Below, in pieces: positions 1 through 14,281 of a stretch of DNA of 64,000 bases (position 1 is the first letter of the stretch; each line of letters starts with the position of its first letter). The translations under genes and the position numbers were made by a program. Origin of the DNA: Hetaerina americana (taxonomy: Eukaryota; Arthropoda; Insecta; Odonata; Calopterygidae); contig JAKTNV010000003.1 in the NCBI GenBank assembly GCA_022747635.1, forward strand, positions 101,848,954 to 101,912,953, given 5' to 3'. The notes below the pieces were generated by a model that did not search any database, was not told the DNA's origin, and was given only the letters and a program-made list of their open reading frames with translations.

Positions 1-744
1 ATCGTTCAATTGTTTAAGTAGTTTCATTCAAGTAACACCCAAAGTCATGATCGCATTTTGTTTTACTGCGCATTTACGAATTTACAATGCTCTTTTGCAA
101 TCATTCATCAGAGAATTTAGGAGATATTTTAAAAATGGATAGGTTTAGGCGCGTCACAAATTTCATAAGAGTATATTTTTCAATGTACATATTATTACTA
201 GCACGCCTAGATGTGCCGGTCTCAATTCCTACCAGTTGAAGTAATCTTATTTCCTTTCTCGTCCCAAATGAGACACGGTTCACCCTCCTCATTTAAGGAA
301 GCTGATTCTCTGCTTTTTTGCCTTCCCAAGTTTCCTCTTCACCGGAGTTCCTTTGCAAAATCTTGATTAACTTTTACGTGGTACACCTCCGGATGCGGTG
401 AAGAGACAGTAACTAGTATGCGTAAAAAATCAAGTATATGGTAAAAGGGAAAAAGGTGAACACGTCTCCGTCTGACGTATCTCCCGCTGGGATTTATCTG
501 CTGGCGAAACCTTGAGCCAAACTCTTTCAAGATCCCATGCATGGAAAATCTCTAACTAGGAAAAATAAACTAAGGATACAAAAAAACGTTTGGAGTTTGA
601 TTGGCTTTGTGAGAGGGGAGAGAGACGAACACTCAATTTCCATGTGTCGTATTCATCCCAGAGGGCAAGCAGAAATAAGTAAATCAATTCTAAAATTAGA
701 TGTGTACAGGTGTTTTTAAACGGCTAAGTGCCTCTCTGAAATGT
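1..744. other. Non-coding AT-rich DNA, nothing recognised
   Basis: Only short open frames of about 60-70 codons are present, on both strands, with no recognisable protein motif. I see no repeat, RNA gene or element boundary here. Confidence 0.5.
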
Positions 745-777
745 TGTGTACGTGTGTGTATGTATGTATGTATGTTT

Positions 778-841
<64 letters not shown>

Positions 842-949
842 CTATATATATATGTATATATATGTATGTATATATATATGTATATATATATATATATGTA
901 TATATATATGTGTGTGTGTGTGTGTGCGTGTGTGTGTGTATATATATAG
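745..949. repeat. Compound TG/TA microsatellite
   Basis: The tract starts with TGTG/TATG units, passes into long (TA)n with scattered G interruptions, then returns to (TG)n before a short final (TA)n. Tyr/Ile and Val/Cys repeat proteins predicted across it in several frames are products of the repeat and not genes. It directly abuts the left arm of the inverted repeat that begins at 950. Confidence 0.95.
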
Positions 950-1132
950 ATGAAGTTAGCACTAGTGGACAAAAACAAAAACACAGATACAGAGCAGCAA
1001 GAACTCGAATTCTGTCCTTCTCTTCCTTGAGAAAGGTGGCGTGGACCACCGAAAATTAGAAACCTAGTGAGTTTCTTTTCTTTTTTTGTGTGTATCTTTG
1101 TTTTTGTATTCGTCCACTAGTGCTAACTTCAT
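950..1132. repeat. Inverted repeat, 42-bp arms, about 99-bp loop
   Basis: The left arm (950-991) begins ATGAAGTTAGCACTAGTGGA and continues through an A-rich stretch. The reverse complement of the right arm (1091-1132) matches it at 39 of 42 positions. The arms face each other across about 99 bp of unique sequence, and microsatellites lie outside on both sides. This is the structure of a small fold-back or MITE-like element. I see no target-site duplication beyond the TA-rich context, and no coding capacity. A palindromic host sequence is the alternative. Confidence 0.7.
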
Positions 1133-1317
1133 ATACACTATTATTCACGTCAGTGAGACTTTCGCAAAAATGATTATATAGGTGATTTCGGCGACGTAAC
1201 ATGGAAGTGCCGAATAATAAATTGGACAGCAACAAACTTAGACACACATAAAAAGAACACTCACACGTTATTTCTTGATCATTTCGACGGAATTCTGCTC
1301 CATCGGAAGCTAGAGAA

Positions 1318-1318
<1 letters not shown>

Positions 1319-1380
<62 letters not shown>

Positions 1381-1428
1381 CACATACATATGCATACATA
1401 TATACTATATATACGTTTATATATATAC
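1319..1428. repeat. (TA)n microsatellite
   Basis: A nearly pure (TA)n run of more than 50 bp is followed by a degenerate TACATA/CATA tail. Predicted Tyr/Ile-repeat proteins here are artefacts. Confidence 0.95.
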
Positions 1429-4400
1429 ACACAGTGCTTGCGCGTCTATATATGGCGTACTATATGTGCAGGTTGATGAATTCCGTAATTTATTGATTAC
1501 GCATTGTTTTCATTAACGGAGCAAGACCTTTTCAAATCCCTCAGTAAAGCTACTTTATTCCGACCTTGCGTGGCATACACTTCGTGAGCTCGAATGTAGT
1601 TCGTCTATAAAAAATTAAAAAATGGAAATTGATGCCATTTTAATCATTAGTACGAATATTTTGAGTCCTTAAGACTAATGCCCATCTATGATAATAGGTC
1701 TTCTTTTTGCCAATTCGTCGTTTTGGGATATCTATAACTATTACTGGACTGCAATATACTTCGGCGGTCCATGGTAAAAGGCGGCAGGTGTTAAAAATTA
1801 GATTATAAGTACGTAGATGAATTTAAATTAATATTTTTTCTTAATGTTGAGAATTCGATCGAGGTAATTGGTTTCATCAAAGAACATTGAAGAACACCGC
1901 ACTTGGGAAAATCTATGGGTGATCGTCAGATAATTATGTCATTTATATATTTTTTTGTTGACGCGTGCGTGTAAGGCGTCGTGCACATAAATATCTTCGG
2001 CTGGCCGGCGCACCGGCAATTACGGGAGAAAGAAAAATGAGCGATTTCTTTTCGCGAGCACGATATATCCAGGTACCTTCTTTGATTGTCTCACATCCAT
2101 ACGCTCGCACGTATTTGCGTTCACACATGACAGCTTTCAAGGGAATTTAGTGAAAGCCTTCGCGTTGTCCATTCCTATCGTTTATCCCTGTTGCCCTCAT
2201 ATTTGAAGATTAAAAATGAGCACCGCACTTTGTTATCAGTTATTCGAAACGTGTTATGGTAATTTGTTTCACGCCGAAACCACAAGCCCGCATATTCCAT
2301 TCGTAGGAAAGAGTATATATTATTCGAGTGCCGACTTATTTTTACAGCTTATGGGTCCGCGCACTTAAATTATCTGACGACACCTCGTAAACATACCTTC
2401 GGCAGTAAACGCAAACTTAGGTTGTCTGGAGGATGAATTAGAGCCTTCCGTAGCATGTTGTTAGAGTTCTAACAGTCTCGACATATTTCCGGCTCGACTC
2501 ATAAAGCACTCCATCTTTAGTCAATTATTTTAATTCGAACACTAGCCGAGAGTTAGCTGCCTTGGGCTCCCAGATAACAAACGGGCGTTTATGAAAGAAT
2601 CCGTTGGACTCCGAAGCATTGGAATTTAAATATGAAGGGAGAAAGTGGGTGGAAGAATAGGCAGTGGTGGAGACAGGATGATGGCGCTGGGGGGCGGGGG
2701 GATTGGGGGGGGGTGCGAAGGGGGTGTTTTGGGTGAGAGGAGGCGGAGATGGAAGGAGCCGCCGATTGACGAGGCAAGACGAGAAGGTGGGATTAAGTGG
2801 AGATAGCATGAAGGACACCGTCCTTGGAGGCATATGGAGAGGTTTCGCTCGCGTCCCACGCCCTTAATAGAATGTGTGTTGAGATACTAAAAGCTGACCC
2901 GTGACTCGTTCTTTGCCTTATTTAGAAAGGCTTTTCTTTTTGATTGAAAAAAATATTAGTAAATATTAGTGTGTTGTTATGAACAGAGATTTCTTACGAT
3001 TCCAAATACTTCTCCACCTCTATCGTTATAATGTGCAATTTGACACGTGATAAATTTGATATGATGCCGTTTTCACGCTGTCATTATAGTAGGTAGAATT
3101 TTTCATGCGCTCCTATGTAATTTTCGATTACGATGGTGGTCTAAAATTACATATGAGCTGCCGCAAGGAAGGAGTCCCCAAAATTTTAGGTGCATTAACA
3201 TCCCAAAGTCTGGGTTGGTAGGTGAAATGTTAGGGCTTATATCGTGCTCAGTTCTGCGCCACATAAAATCACCCATATTAGTTCGACAGACAGCTTTCCT
3301 TCCCACGCACTTTTCGAGTTTCCCACGCACCACGAGTTTTTTCGTATAAATCCCAGTCGCAAAATACTTCCGTCCCGATTTAGCCGAAAGAGTAGCGGTG
3401 TGATCGGAGCCGTGGCCGGGTGTACCCTCAGACAACGGAAAATATTTCCTACGCCATAAGCCATTATATCTTTCACAGAATAGTTAAGGGATTCGTAATG
3501 ATCCGTTTAATATTTTGGTATGCAGAAGTTGAACAATAAATGAAGCCTCTACTTATCGAAAAATGTAAAATAACAATCGCGCGTTAATAAGATAATAATA
3601 TGCTCATTTTTAATGGCTGTAACATTTTGACCATATCGTATTTTTCAGTCGGTCATCGAAATGATGGACTTCGTAATAAGGCATTTATTTAATTCTGGCA
3701 TCATTTTCGTCCAAACGTAGCCTTGGTTGAAATTTGACATTTTGGTACCCTTCAAGTGTCCACTAGGGTGTGTGGCAGTGGGTGAATACACACAAGACTA
3801 ATTTTGACCCGAACATGACCTTGCCGCGGTCGGAAAATGTTATTCTGATCCCTTATTGTTCGTGAAAAAAATTACATCTTTAATCTTTCTGTTCTACACT
3901 TAATCTCTCCAATTTTATTTGCATGATCTCTCCTATCGTAGTACGATGGGGATAATAATACATTTTCAATATCACTGCTTAAGAGACCTTCCAATTTATG
4001 CAAGAGTTTTAATCTGTAATTTAACCTTCGCTCCCAGTTCTTACGGGTAGTTCGATTTTCATATTCGGACCAAATAATTTTGAAGATAAGTCTCATGTGT
4101 TCTTCTACTTCTTTCGTGTAGGGAAAGTTATTTTTTTTGTAACTTCGTTACACCAGAGATGCACTGTTGGGAGAAAACCTTCTTGGAACGGAAGCATAAG
4201 TGAAACAAAAATACACCCCCTTTGGAACCATCATCAATCAAAAGAAACCTATACACATACACAGCACACGGACGCCAAGGGGATGGATAGGTTGATAGAT
4301 GGGACAGCTTTAGGCTATTTGGCCCCATGCTTCGTTCGGCTCGCCTGTTTCACTTAATCCGTCTTTGAGAGCGAGGTGAGGGGGCGGGGGAAGGGAGGGG

Positions 4401-5294
4401 GGTGCCGGACCGTCCGCCGCTGAGCCTCGACTTTGATTTCCATTCGGACGGCTCTATGGCGTTTACCTTTCGGTGACCATTTTGTCAAAGGTGATTCCAA
4501 TCCGCCGTCTAGGGTCTATGGCCTTTGGGAAAGGTAAACAGTAACGACCCAGTGGCGCATTTCACACCCATATGCTGACTTCAGGACGGATTCATTTTCT
4601 CCTCCATTGGGAAAAGTGTGAATGATGCATCGGGAAAGTTGGCAGTCGATTAAGGTTAAAAAAAATTGCTTAAAGTAAACTGGAAGGAAGCAAAATCATA
4701 CCTTTACGGTATATTGTGGGCTAGAAAGGGAAAATTGTGAAAGTTAGGCTGGCTTTGAGAAGAACATTCATTGAACATATTAAGAAGGAAGTAAAGAAAC
4801 ACGGTGTCATGCCCACCGTCTACGGTTCCGGGGAAATGATTGCCTAAAGTGTTGCGAAAGGATGTAAATACGTACCTACAGGCGGAGTTCCCCTTCCCAG
4901 ACTCCTAAACCGCTCCGTTTAAGCCCAGAATTAATTAACCCTTGCCGTATAACCGTATACACCGCCATTATTAGGAAGGGGCTATTACGGCAAAATAATT
5001 CCCCATTTTTAAGTATCAAGAGAGGAAAGAGAAAACCTCCACAATCAGAGAGAGAGAGAAAAACTTAATCTTCAATTCCTTAATGTTCACTGATTTCTCT
5101 AACAATTCCTCTTCACTATATTTGGACATTTCTGATATACAATCAATTTTGACTACTCAGCGGCAGTGATAATGCATTTTTTGGCAAGACAAACTACAAG
5201 ATAAGTTTCTGCCGTTGAGTCAATCTGAAAAATTTATTGCATCACTGCAGACCACGAACTTAGCAGTCTTTCGAGTCCCCGGGTTTCTAGTGTG
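1429..5294. other. Non-coding AT-rich DNA with two G-rich tracts
   Basis: No exon, RNA gene or transposon protein was recognised. G-rich, nearly C-free patches lie at about 2637-2770 and 4374-4412. The longer reading frames here (60-110 codons) have no recognisable domain. Confidence 0.45.
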
Positions 5295-5334
5295 TTAAAT
5301 CAAATTAATAATGTACATTATTAATTTGATTTAA
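5295..5334. repeat. Perfect 40-bp palindrome
   Basis: The half-site TTAAATCAAATTAATAATGT (5295-5314) is followed at once by its exact reverse complement (5315-5334), with GTAC at the centre and no mismatch or spacer. It could be a miniature inverted-repeat remnant or a cruciform-forming site. The flanking bases 5294 and 5335 do not pair, so the palindrome ends cleanly. Confidence 0.95.
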
Positions 5335-8300
5335 TATTTTTCCAGGAATGATTTAGCTGGATAATATATGATTTCTTTCTCATTTTTCTCCGTTTGAGGC
5401 ATTATTCCAATTTTCTCCTATTTTCCCTTGTCAGGATTACAAATCGCACTGATTATTGGGAAACATTCTTCATACGTTCTCACTATTTAGATGTCTTACA
5501 CCGTGGAGAGCTTGAATATTGATTTTCATTCAAATCTACTCTTGCGGTGAAAAATTTACCTAATAGGTAGTTTTAGCACTATTTTTCAGAGACATGGCGA
5601 TCCATTTATTCATTGACTACTTCACTACTTAAATAGTACGGACGTTTTCCTGCCGAAGAAACTTAACTTGAGCGCGATCACTGACTGCGTATTCTGCAGA
5701 TGGTTTTCTACTCGCCAAAATCTGTGTGAATAAATATTTCATTTAAATATGATTGACGTTTCCGACTAATGTTCCTCTTTATCCTCTTCCTTCTAAGCAA
5801 TAACGCACAAGTACGCCGGTCAGTCAAATGTCAGCCATTTCGCATGCTCCATCCGTGCATGAATAGAAATGTTTTTGGGTTCGCGAGCTCGGTGCTTTCG
5901 GCTAATCGAATACGAGTTTTCGTAACAAGGGAAGAGGAAGATATATTGCTACGTGGAAATTTGTCCATTTCGGGTATGCAAAATCACGTAAGGGCAAGAG
6001 ATAAATATGATTTAAAAATTAGGGGTATGAATATTCAGATGTCCCGACTAGATGGAAGAAGTATGGACCCATGTAATATTTTCCTTCCGTCACGTAATAA
6101 ACACGGCTACATTAACCCCTTCCCCCTCCTCCCCCCCTTCCAGAGGGTTCGATAAGTTTACGGCTATTTGCCCTCTTCAGGGGGGAACTTTAACGATGAC
6201 CCCAAAATTTTTGACCTTGTTATTAATTCCTTTGATTTTTTGAATACTTAACCATAGTAAGTGAAAGAAAGAATACATATTCATTGAAATGTATGAACAT
6301 AGAAAGTGCAAACTTGTGTGGGGACGACTAACGAGATCCTAATTGCCAGCTCAACGAGTCTCCTGCATCGTAAAGCGTCCAATCAGATCTCTATTGCAAG
6401 AGTTTATGGAGGGAAAATGTTTAAACAACCGGGCGGGATTGAGAACAGTAACGGGAAGAGTAGGAAGAGGGGGGAATAGAGGAGATCCTCAGGAAGATGA
6501 AATGGCGCACCAGGAAGCAGAATGTAAAATGGGAAGGGAATAAGAGCAATGGGAAGAGGATAAGACGGAGGAGGGTTGATGAAGGATGGAAGGAAATGAG
6601 AGGGAAAGAGAGGAGTTAAGGGAGGATCAGATTTGAATGCGCTCGAGATTAGAGGAACGAGAGTAAAGGGGGAGAGACGGCGGGGGCGGGCGGGGGGGGG
6701 TGTAGTCGGGCGGGGGAGGGAGGAGAGGGGTTGGTGGCGGGAGGGGGGGTGATATGGGAGTGGCGCGGAGCAGAGGGAAAATCGAGAAAGGAGGAACGAC
6801 CACAGTTCGGGGAGGGGGAATGTCAACCTCAAAAACGGGGAATGAGTGGAAACCCGTTTTTTCCCATTGGGGTTGGTTCGAGGTGGAAGTAAATGTGGAC
6901 CTGCATGTGTTCTCGCATGTGTGTGTGTGTGAGTATCCTTCTTTTAAGCATAAGATGGAGGGAGTGATAGCGGGATAGGGATGGAAAGGAATGGGAGATA
7001 GGTCTCCGAGGGAGGAGGGGATTGGAGAAGAGGAGGGTTGGATGTGAGAGTGGTGGGTGGCGTGCGGGGGGAACGGGGGGGGGTCCTAGGAGGGACGCTC
7101 GTAGCGAGGAATGGTTCGGATGGAAATGGCTTGGGTTCGGGAGTGAGCGGGGTAATTTGAAAGATAAACATTTGAGCGTCGCATTGGGAGGAGGTTAAGC
7201 ATGTGGAGTGCACGGAGATTCGGGGCGGGCGAAGGAAAGCAGTCGGGCGAAAACGCGTAGGTTGGCGTGAAATACGAGATTATTTAGCGAAAGTTGCGAG
7301 ATGGTAATATACCTCCGACAAGACTGCTGATAAGGAGAAAATTCTGGTAGTGCAACGAGAGAATGAGTTGAGATAAAAAATTGGTGGTTATCACAGACGT
7401 CAGGGCTTATAAGGCTGTCCATTTAAGTTGACCTTCGGGAAAACGAATCAATGCATAAAGTGATGAGGTAACAAATTTGCCAGCCGAGAGAGAAGCCCGT
7501 TCTTCGGATCCGGCGACTATTTAGAATGAGTTCTCCATATTGGAACTCTGCAAAAATATAAGAAACGATGTTTATCTAAATTTATCGAAATACCCTTGTA
7601 CGTCCTTATAACTATACAAAGGTTCGCTGTCGTGTCTCCTTTGAAATCGTTAATGAAGAAACGCACGAGATCGATTTTTTCCAAAATTCATAGTTCGAAT
7701 GTTCGGAACCGTTTTAAAGTGATATGATCCGTGAATTTTTTTTGCATGGAGAATATTCTCAAGCGGATGCGCCTGAGTTGGAATTCAAGCTTAAGCGCTC
7801 TAGGCTCGTAAGCCACTAAGAGCAAGAAACTGTGGTCACCCAGTTTCTCTTCTTACACCTGCGTTCTGCAAGCGAAATTAGTAAGGGGAAAGTTTAAAAG
7901 TAAGATGAAATTTGAATGAATGATAGCGTGAAATACATAATCACTGATAAGACACCATTTACTTCGTATTCAATGAAATTAGGATTCAGTTGTCGGCTGC
8001 ATAAAAAATGTTTTCCATCAATAGCGAGTTTGTAATGACGAGAATCATTTACTCGGACGTCACAAATGGCATTCCTAGTGGATGTAGGGTACTGATTGAA
8101 GGGAAAATGGTAAATAATTTCTGATTTTGACAATTTTAAAGAAAACATTGATCTCAATCAGGCACGCAACATGAATGCATATTGCGTGCTTGATTGGGAT
8201 CAATCGTGTCTGAAAAAAACCCGAAGAGGACACGGGAAGGCTGTTCAATATTTCCCATGGGGACAGCGGGACACGAGATAGCACTTGTTAGAAACACTTC

Positions 8301-11300
8301 AAGCCACAGAAATAGATATCATTCAGTGTATTCGGGAGAGGGCGAGTTAAAAAATTCTCCCGTAACATGCAAAGGGACTTTTCATATTGCCTTGGTATGC
8401 GGTTGAGTTTGGAGGAGTTGGGAGGGGGGTTGGGGGGTGGGGGCAATACCGGACGCTGGAAGTGAGAGGTGGAGCAAGGCGGGTGGGTTCTCTCTCTCTC
8501 TCATCCACGTCCGGAGATGAATAGACAAAATCCAAGAGAAGAGGAATAGTGAGGATGCGAAGGGTAGGATGGTGGTTGTGGGATGGCTTTATGGTCTCCT
8601 GAGTTCGGAAGAGGCGACGTTAGAGGTGAGGCAAGGGCGGACGGTGCACGTGGTGTGAGCTCGGGGGCGCAGGGTCGAGTGCTTGTGGATGGAGCTTTGA
8701 ACGCTGCGCACACGATGTGGGTTTTTTCACGGCGTGAGAGTGCGCTTGTCCGGGAGGAGGGAGCGGGCGATCATCTCCAGGTCGAGGGCGTCTGATTAAA
8801 GCGGAGAATGCCGAGGAAAAGAAGGGAGGCCGCAAGTAAGGCGGGCGGCGATCGGTCGAGATACGAACACTTGTGACTGCTGGAGCGCACGGGAGCCCTG
8901 ATTGCCATTGACGATGCTAACCCGTTGTGTTACAGTGGTTTTTTTTATTTACGTGGGAAGGTTCGTGGGGGATTACAACGGATCCCAACTTGAGGGCGTG
9001 AAAATGAGTACCATTTACGCCAAGTATTTTTCCTCGACAGTAGTGATGCTGGCTGGCACAGACTAGGAGAACGGCATAGATTGATTGTTCGACGCATAAG
9101 CCTTTTGGGTATTTTTTGAGGAAACTTTAGGGAATCGCGGAGCAATTTCCTCTTGGGTATCTTTGGGGTCGTCCCCTAATTTCCGCCAACTTTAATGTCT
9201 AATTACGCTAGGTTCAGGATTTCCCAGAATTCGGTCGCCTTTCACTTCTGAACTTCTCCCATTGAGAATATTTACCTTGCCTCCCGACCCGCCGCCAGCA
9301 CTTCAGGGGGGAATCTTTGTGTGTCGGACAACTTTTAAGGTTTGATTTTAATAATTATTTTTTAAATCCATCGCTCTGTAACGGAATAAATTTGGATATT
9401 TCAGTGCCTTTTCGTCAGCAGGCGGAGAATTTCTCACCGGAAGTCCATTAAAAATTTTATTCGTCATCATCATTGCTGCCATTTTGGAAATGAAATAATG
9501 TGGCTGCGTAAGGTCGGGCCGAAACACGCATTTAAGTCGGAATTCAGGCGGTATTCGATGGAAAACTAATCGGATTTGGTATTTCTTCGGTGACTTTTGC
9601 ATCGCTGTATAAGTAATCATAACAAAAATGGATAGTGCGGCGCCACCTTATCGACACAATAAGCTCCGAAGTGCTAAGAATGCAAGATAAAGGAGCGAAG
9701 GAAGGAGTGGTCGCAGAGACACTTAAGAAGTTATCCAAAGAGTTTTATGGCTATTGAATTTGTTTCTTATGCTCTCCCAATCGCTCCATTTCCTTAAAAA
9801 GATTTCGGGATTCTTTAGAATGGAAACGACACGTCCCAATCCGTAACCTGTGAGTTAGATAACCTTTGACGAAAAGTTTCCATTAGTGTGTAGGGAAGCT
9901 TTCATCGATCATTAATTTTTACTACTCGCGAAAATTTCAAGGGCGGTTATGACTGAAGATTAACGACTGAAATGGCCACCTATAAAAAGCTTCTAATTCT
10001 TTCCCGCGGTGTAAATGAAAAGGAATTTCCGCTATGCTTTTAAAGATGCCAATTTCGTTTAATATGCGACTGCAATCGGTATTCATAATTACACATAGCT
10101 GCTCAATATTCATACTTGTCCCTCAATTGCTTTCATGTTGCGTCCAGGGAAATTCATAATTATGTTACCAAAGGGTTACGATGGCGAATGCACTCTTGAG
10201 TTATTGTCAAATAATTTATTTCTTTTTTAAAATGTTTTTGGGATAATTTTATGGGACATAAATATTTATTGAAGTGAAATGCATTACTCTCTTTTTATTA
10301 AAAAAAAACAAGTCAAATGGTATATATGTAATCAATGAGGAGATTGTCGTTTGGTTGGAAATGCATACATATACGTGGGTTTATTGCTCGAAATATGTCG
10401 TCTAAGTCTCGCCTTTCGTCGCACGACGTCAACGTGCGACGAAACGTGCTGCCTTACGAGCAGACCTCCGTCAAAAGCTCAAAGAATTCGAAGATAACTT
10501 CGTACTTTGTTTCCATCATAAAATTCGAGTTGACGAGTTTCTACAATCTTCTGGGAATTTCTCATGAGTGTTTCTTTTAAATTTTAAGCGTTATCTCCCC
10601 GACTCCGCGCTGAGAAGTCATTCACATATAGCTGCATTTAACGACATCATGCGTAATACCGATGGAGCTAAATTCCTATCTATCAGCTGTGTGTGATTGT
10701 CCGCCAAGATTATACTTACCTGTACCTGTCTTTATCTTGCAATACGCAACCATGTCTCGCTTGGAGATAAGCTTACTTAATATATATTGCCTACAAGAAA
10801 TTATGTTTCTTTACTCTACTTTCCCATTCGAGTTGATGACTTTTGCGTGTACGAAATTTAAAAAGTTGAATGCCCAATTTTTTTAAATTATAAGCGTTCC
10901 TCCGCTTTCGTTCCTTTCGTATGGTTTTATTCGAATTGCTTCGGAATCAAGTGGCTCAGAACGGTGTGCTGAATCTTTCGATTCTATTGCACTTTCAGTT
11001 AGGATTGTTCCAATTTATTTAACTTTCCTTATAAATATTTATATCTTTCTTACGCTCACATTTTTTTAATGTTCAAAACACTGAATCTTATACACCGTGA
11101 AATCATTCACGTTTCATAAACGTGTTGTTGGTTCTACCTTCATGAAAATGTGCGATAGTCGAATATAGTTTTTCTCATTAAACTTTTAACCAAGACCTCG
11201 GACACTGGGGACGATTGGGAACGTAGCGCGGAAAGCTGGTGCCACCATTACGGCGGGGATTTCGTTCCGAGTGGTACACAGTCGGGAGATGGTCAACTCA

Positions 11301-14039
11301 CCCACCCCCATTTGCTCTCCCGCGGCGAGCACCCTTTCGCCATCCGGTGTCCTTCTTGGCGGGGGGGTGGAAAATGGGAGGGGGTGGTTGAGAGACATTC
11401 CCACCCTCTCGCTGCCCTCTCTCCCTTCGATCACCGCCCACGGTCCCCATCCCGATCCTACCCACCCCCGCCCCCTCCCCCAGCCCACCCACTCGAGTCA
11501 GGTGCAGCCAGGGCGACAGTGCTCCAGTGAGGAGTGGGGGAGTTGGGCCAGGGGGTCGGGGGTTTCTAGTGATGGGAGGAGGGGGTACCTCGCCCTCGCC
11601 TTGCGTGCTCGTCCCTTCCCGCCGGCACCCTCTCCCACTCCTCTACGTTTTGCTAGGCAAGCCCTGGCTACGAGGCATAGCTTCCCTCCCACCCACGCCT
11701 CCCACCCCGTCTCCTCGGATGCCACCCTCGTATTCGCCCCGCGACGTGCACTTCCGGAAGCCTAGAGACAAGGGAGTCTCCTCGGAGGAAGAGAGGACGG
11801 CGGGAAGTTATCCGCCAATAGTTTCCCGTAGAGATCGATGTTGGGATGGAATGAGGGTGGGAGAAAGAGCTAAAGAGTAGCTGTACATACGTAGAGAGGA
11901 GGTGTCGACGCTCTCCTGGGCCGTCCCGAGCAGGAAATGTAAGGACTTGATTTCTCGTCGGAGCAGCCGAGAAATACAAAACGGATTGGACGAGGAACGA
12001 TGCGCAAGCGGAACAAGTCGAGTTATTGAGATGGCCTTGTGTGCATGGCAATAACCTTTTGTCGGGGCGAGCCAAATGTTCTCCTAGGTTTATTGAGTCG
12101 ACGGCCCGATTTTGAATGCGCTCAAATGAATATTAATTGCGACAGTCGTGCGTCAACTCTCTCGCTTCGTAAATGTAAACAAAACCATTTTTTATTAATC
12201 ACTTCACTACAGATAAGCCTTCGTTGAGACCCATGCGTCGGGAGATGGTCTCTCGAATGGATAAATCCAAGTATTCGTTCAATTATTTAACGTCTCGGAG
12301 GCACAAAATTACTCGAAAATTTCCAAAGCTCCCAATCAACATTGTAACATTTTGAAAACGACATTCAAAAGACTTTCCTCGACATTCACATGCATGATGA
12401 TGAATGGTAGGCGTGTATAATAATTGTTATCATTGATTACATTGAAGTATTCCGCAATTTCATAAAGTGATGAACCTACAAACTGAATCGTGAATTCTAA
12501 AGGCGCAAGTTCTATTCCCCGTTCAATGTTCGAGAAACTTGGACTTTTGTTGGCCAAACAAATACACGCATTTCTCGAGTCATTGTACTTTGGAATGTAC
12601 CTTTGTAGCTCAAATTGTAAGAATACGTTATTTCGACTGACATTAGATAAAATGTAAAAGATTATACTTTGTCTGAGGCACATAATTCCATAACTTTCCT
12701 TCCAAAACATCATATCCATAAAATTAATAATATTCAATGATTGGATCACAAGGGCAGGCTTTCTCTAAAGAGTAACTCAGAAATATTATCTTATCTTTTC
12801 TTTCTCAGCCTCAACAGCTGCTGAATCACACCTTTGATTTTTTTTTCTCTGTGCACGTACGAAATGGCAGCGGTAATGGGTTATTTCATTGCATCCAGGG
12901 TTGAGTGATATTCTTTATCCGTCAAGCGTAAAACTTTCTCCAGCTTTCTCTTATTGCAGTGTTTATATCCGCTTCCATTTATTACTTGAAATGATATTCA
13001 TCATGAGATGTAAATGGGAAGCTATTAAGTGCTTGGAAATATCTTAATGCCGTTATCGCAGTCGATATACCTTCCTTTCGGATGGATATTCCTATACCAA
13101 CAGGCATCTATAAAGACCATTGATAAATAGCACCCAATCTACACCTCTTGTTGTATCGAGTGTGAGGAGAGAAATTCTTGGGTGGAGAGAAAGCCACGGA
13201 TTCGAAACACATTTATGAGGAGGCTCATTTCATCCTTACTTTATTGTTGGAGAACGGAGGTATTTGTATCCCGTAATTCACCGATAGAGCCACCGAGTTG
13301 TAGTCTCTTCTCGAAAAACCTGATCGTTGGATAGCCAGCACAAAATGATTTCTGAATTGTTACACCATTTGAATTCCAAGGTTAAAAGCACGATCAACGA
13401 TCGGTGGAATGCTGATCTAACGTCTTGCGCTGTAAAGAAACCTTTAAATTCTTATCTTGTTATTATATTACAGATTTGCCTATGCGTACGATAATTTGTT
13501 ATTTATTTTTTGGTGGATGGCGTCCTTGGCCTATATTCGACTCAATTTGTGCCGTGTTGCGTCTCGCCGCGTTTCCCGCTGCGTTTGCCCTGTCAGCAAC
13601 GGAAAATCAAACATGTCCGTTCTTCTGCTTGGGAGGAACTCGAGGTGAGTGGAACATGTTCTCTCACTTGGCGGGATGAAAAATACGGGGGCCAATATTC
13701 AACCTTGGAAACCCGATCCTCGATCAAGAAACCCCATACTTCACGCCACAAATTCTTTTCGCAAGTATTTGCAGGTGCCTTTATATTTTCCTGAGAAAGC
13801 AACGGTAACGTGAAATCCTTGTAGGGATGATTTACAAGTAGTGGTGGAAATTCTTCTTTTCTATCCATTCTCATACTAAAGTTTATCAAACACGAGAGAC
13901 CACCACTTGAATATCACTTTGATTATTAAAAACGTACTTTGCGAGGAAAGTATCAATTGGTAATTTTTACAACGAGAGGCTACGGAATTTAGTATAACTT
14001 AGTAATATGTACAGAGTAGATAAATAGCACAATATGAAT
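5335..14039. other. Non-coding DNA with G-rich tracts and a GC-rich island
   Basis: Most of this stretch is AT-rich and has no recognised gene. G-rich purine tracts lie at about 6540-6830, 7000-7095 and 8405-8520. A GC-rich, CpG-containing block lies at about 11200-11880, where several overlapping open frames on both strands arise from base composition. A 137-codon minus-strand frame at 12336-12749 opens with GTG and has no recognised motif. No splice-flanked homologous exon was seen. Confidence 0.4.
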
Positions 14040-14051
14040 GTGTGTGTGTAT

Positions 14052-14131
<80 letters not shown>
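14040..14131. repeat. (TA)n microsatellite
   Basis: The tract is TG-rich at its left end, then a long (TA)n run. A second TA tract begins about 95 bp further on. Confidence 0.95.
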
Positions 14132-14224
14132 GAATGCCACCACATATTTATATTTCAACATTGGTCACCGATCATTGGTTTGATAGGTGAGGGCAGAAAT
14201 CGCCTGATACTAAGCCCTACAGCG

Positions 14225-14279
<55 letters not shown>

Positions 14280-14281
14280 GT
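14225..14281. repeat. (TA)n microsatellite
   Basis: This is an almost pure (TA)n run. About 95 bp of unique sequence separates it from the preceding TA tract. Confidence 0.95.

Noticed and set aside
724..1430. Several Tyr/Ile/His-Thr repeat proteins predicted in overlapping frames
   Set aside because: They translate TA/TG microsatellite on both strands and have no unique sequence.
12336..12749. 137-codon minus-strand ORF
   Set aside because: It opens with GTG and has no recognised motif, homologous neighbour or splice evidence. A frame of this length is expected occasionally by chance in a window of this size.
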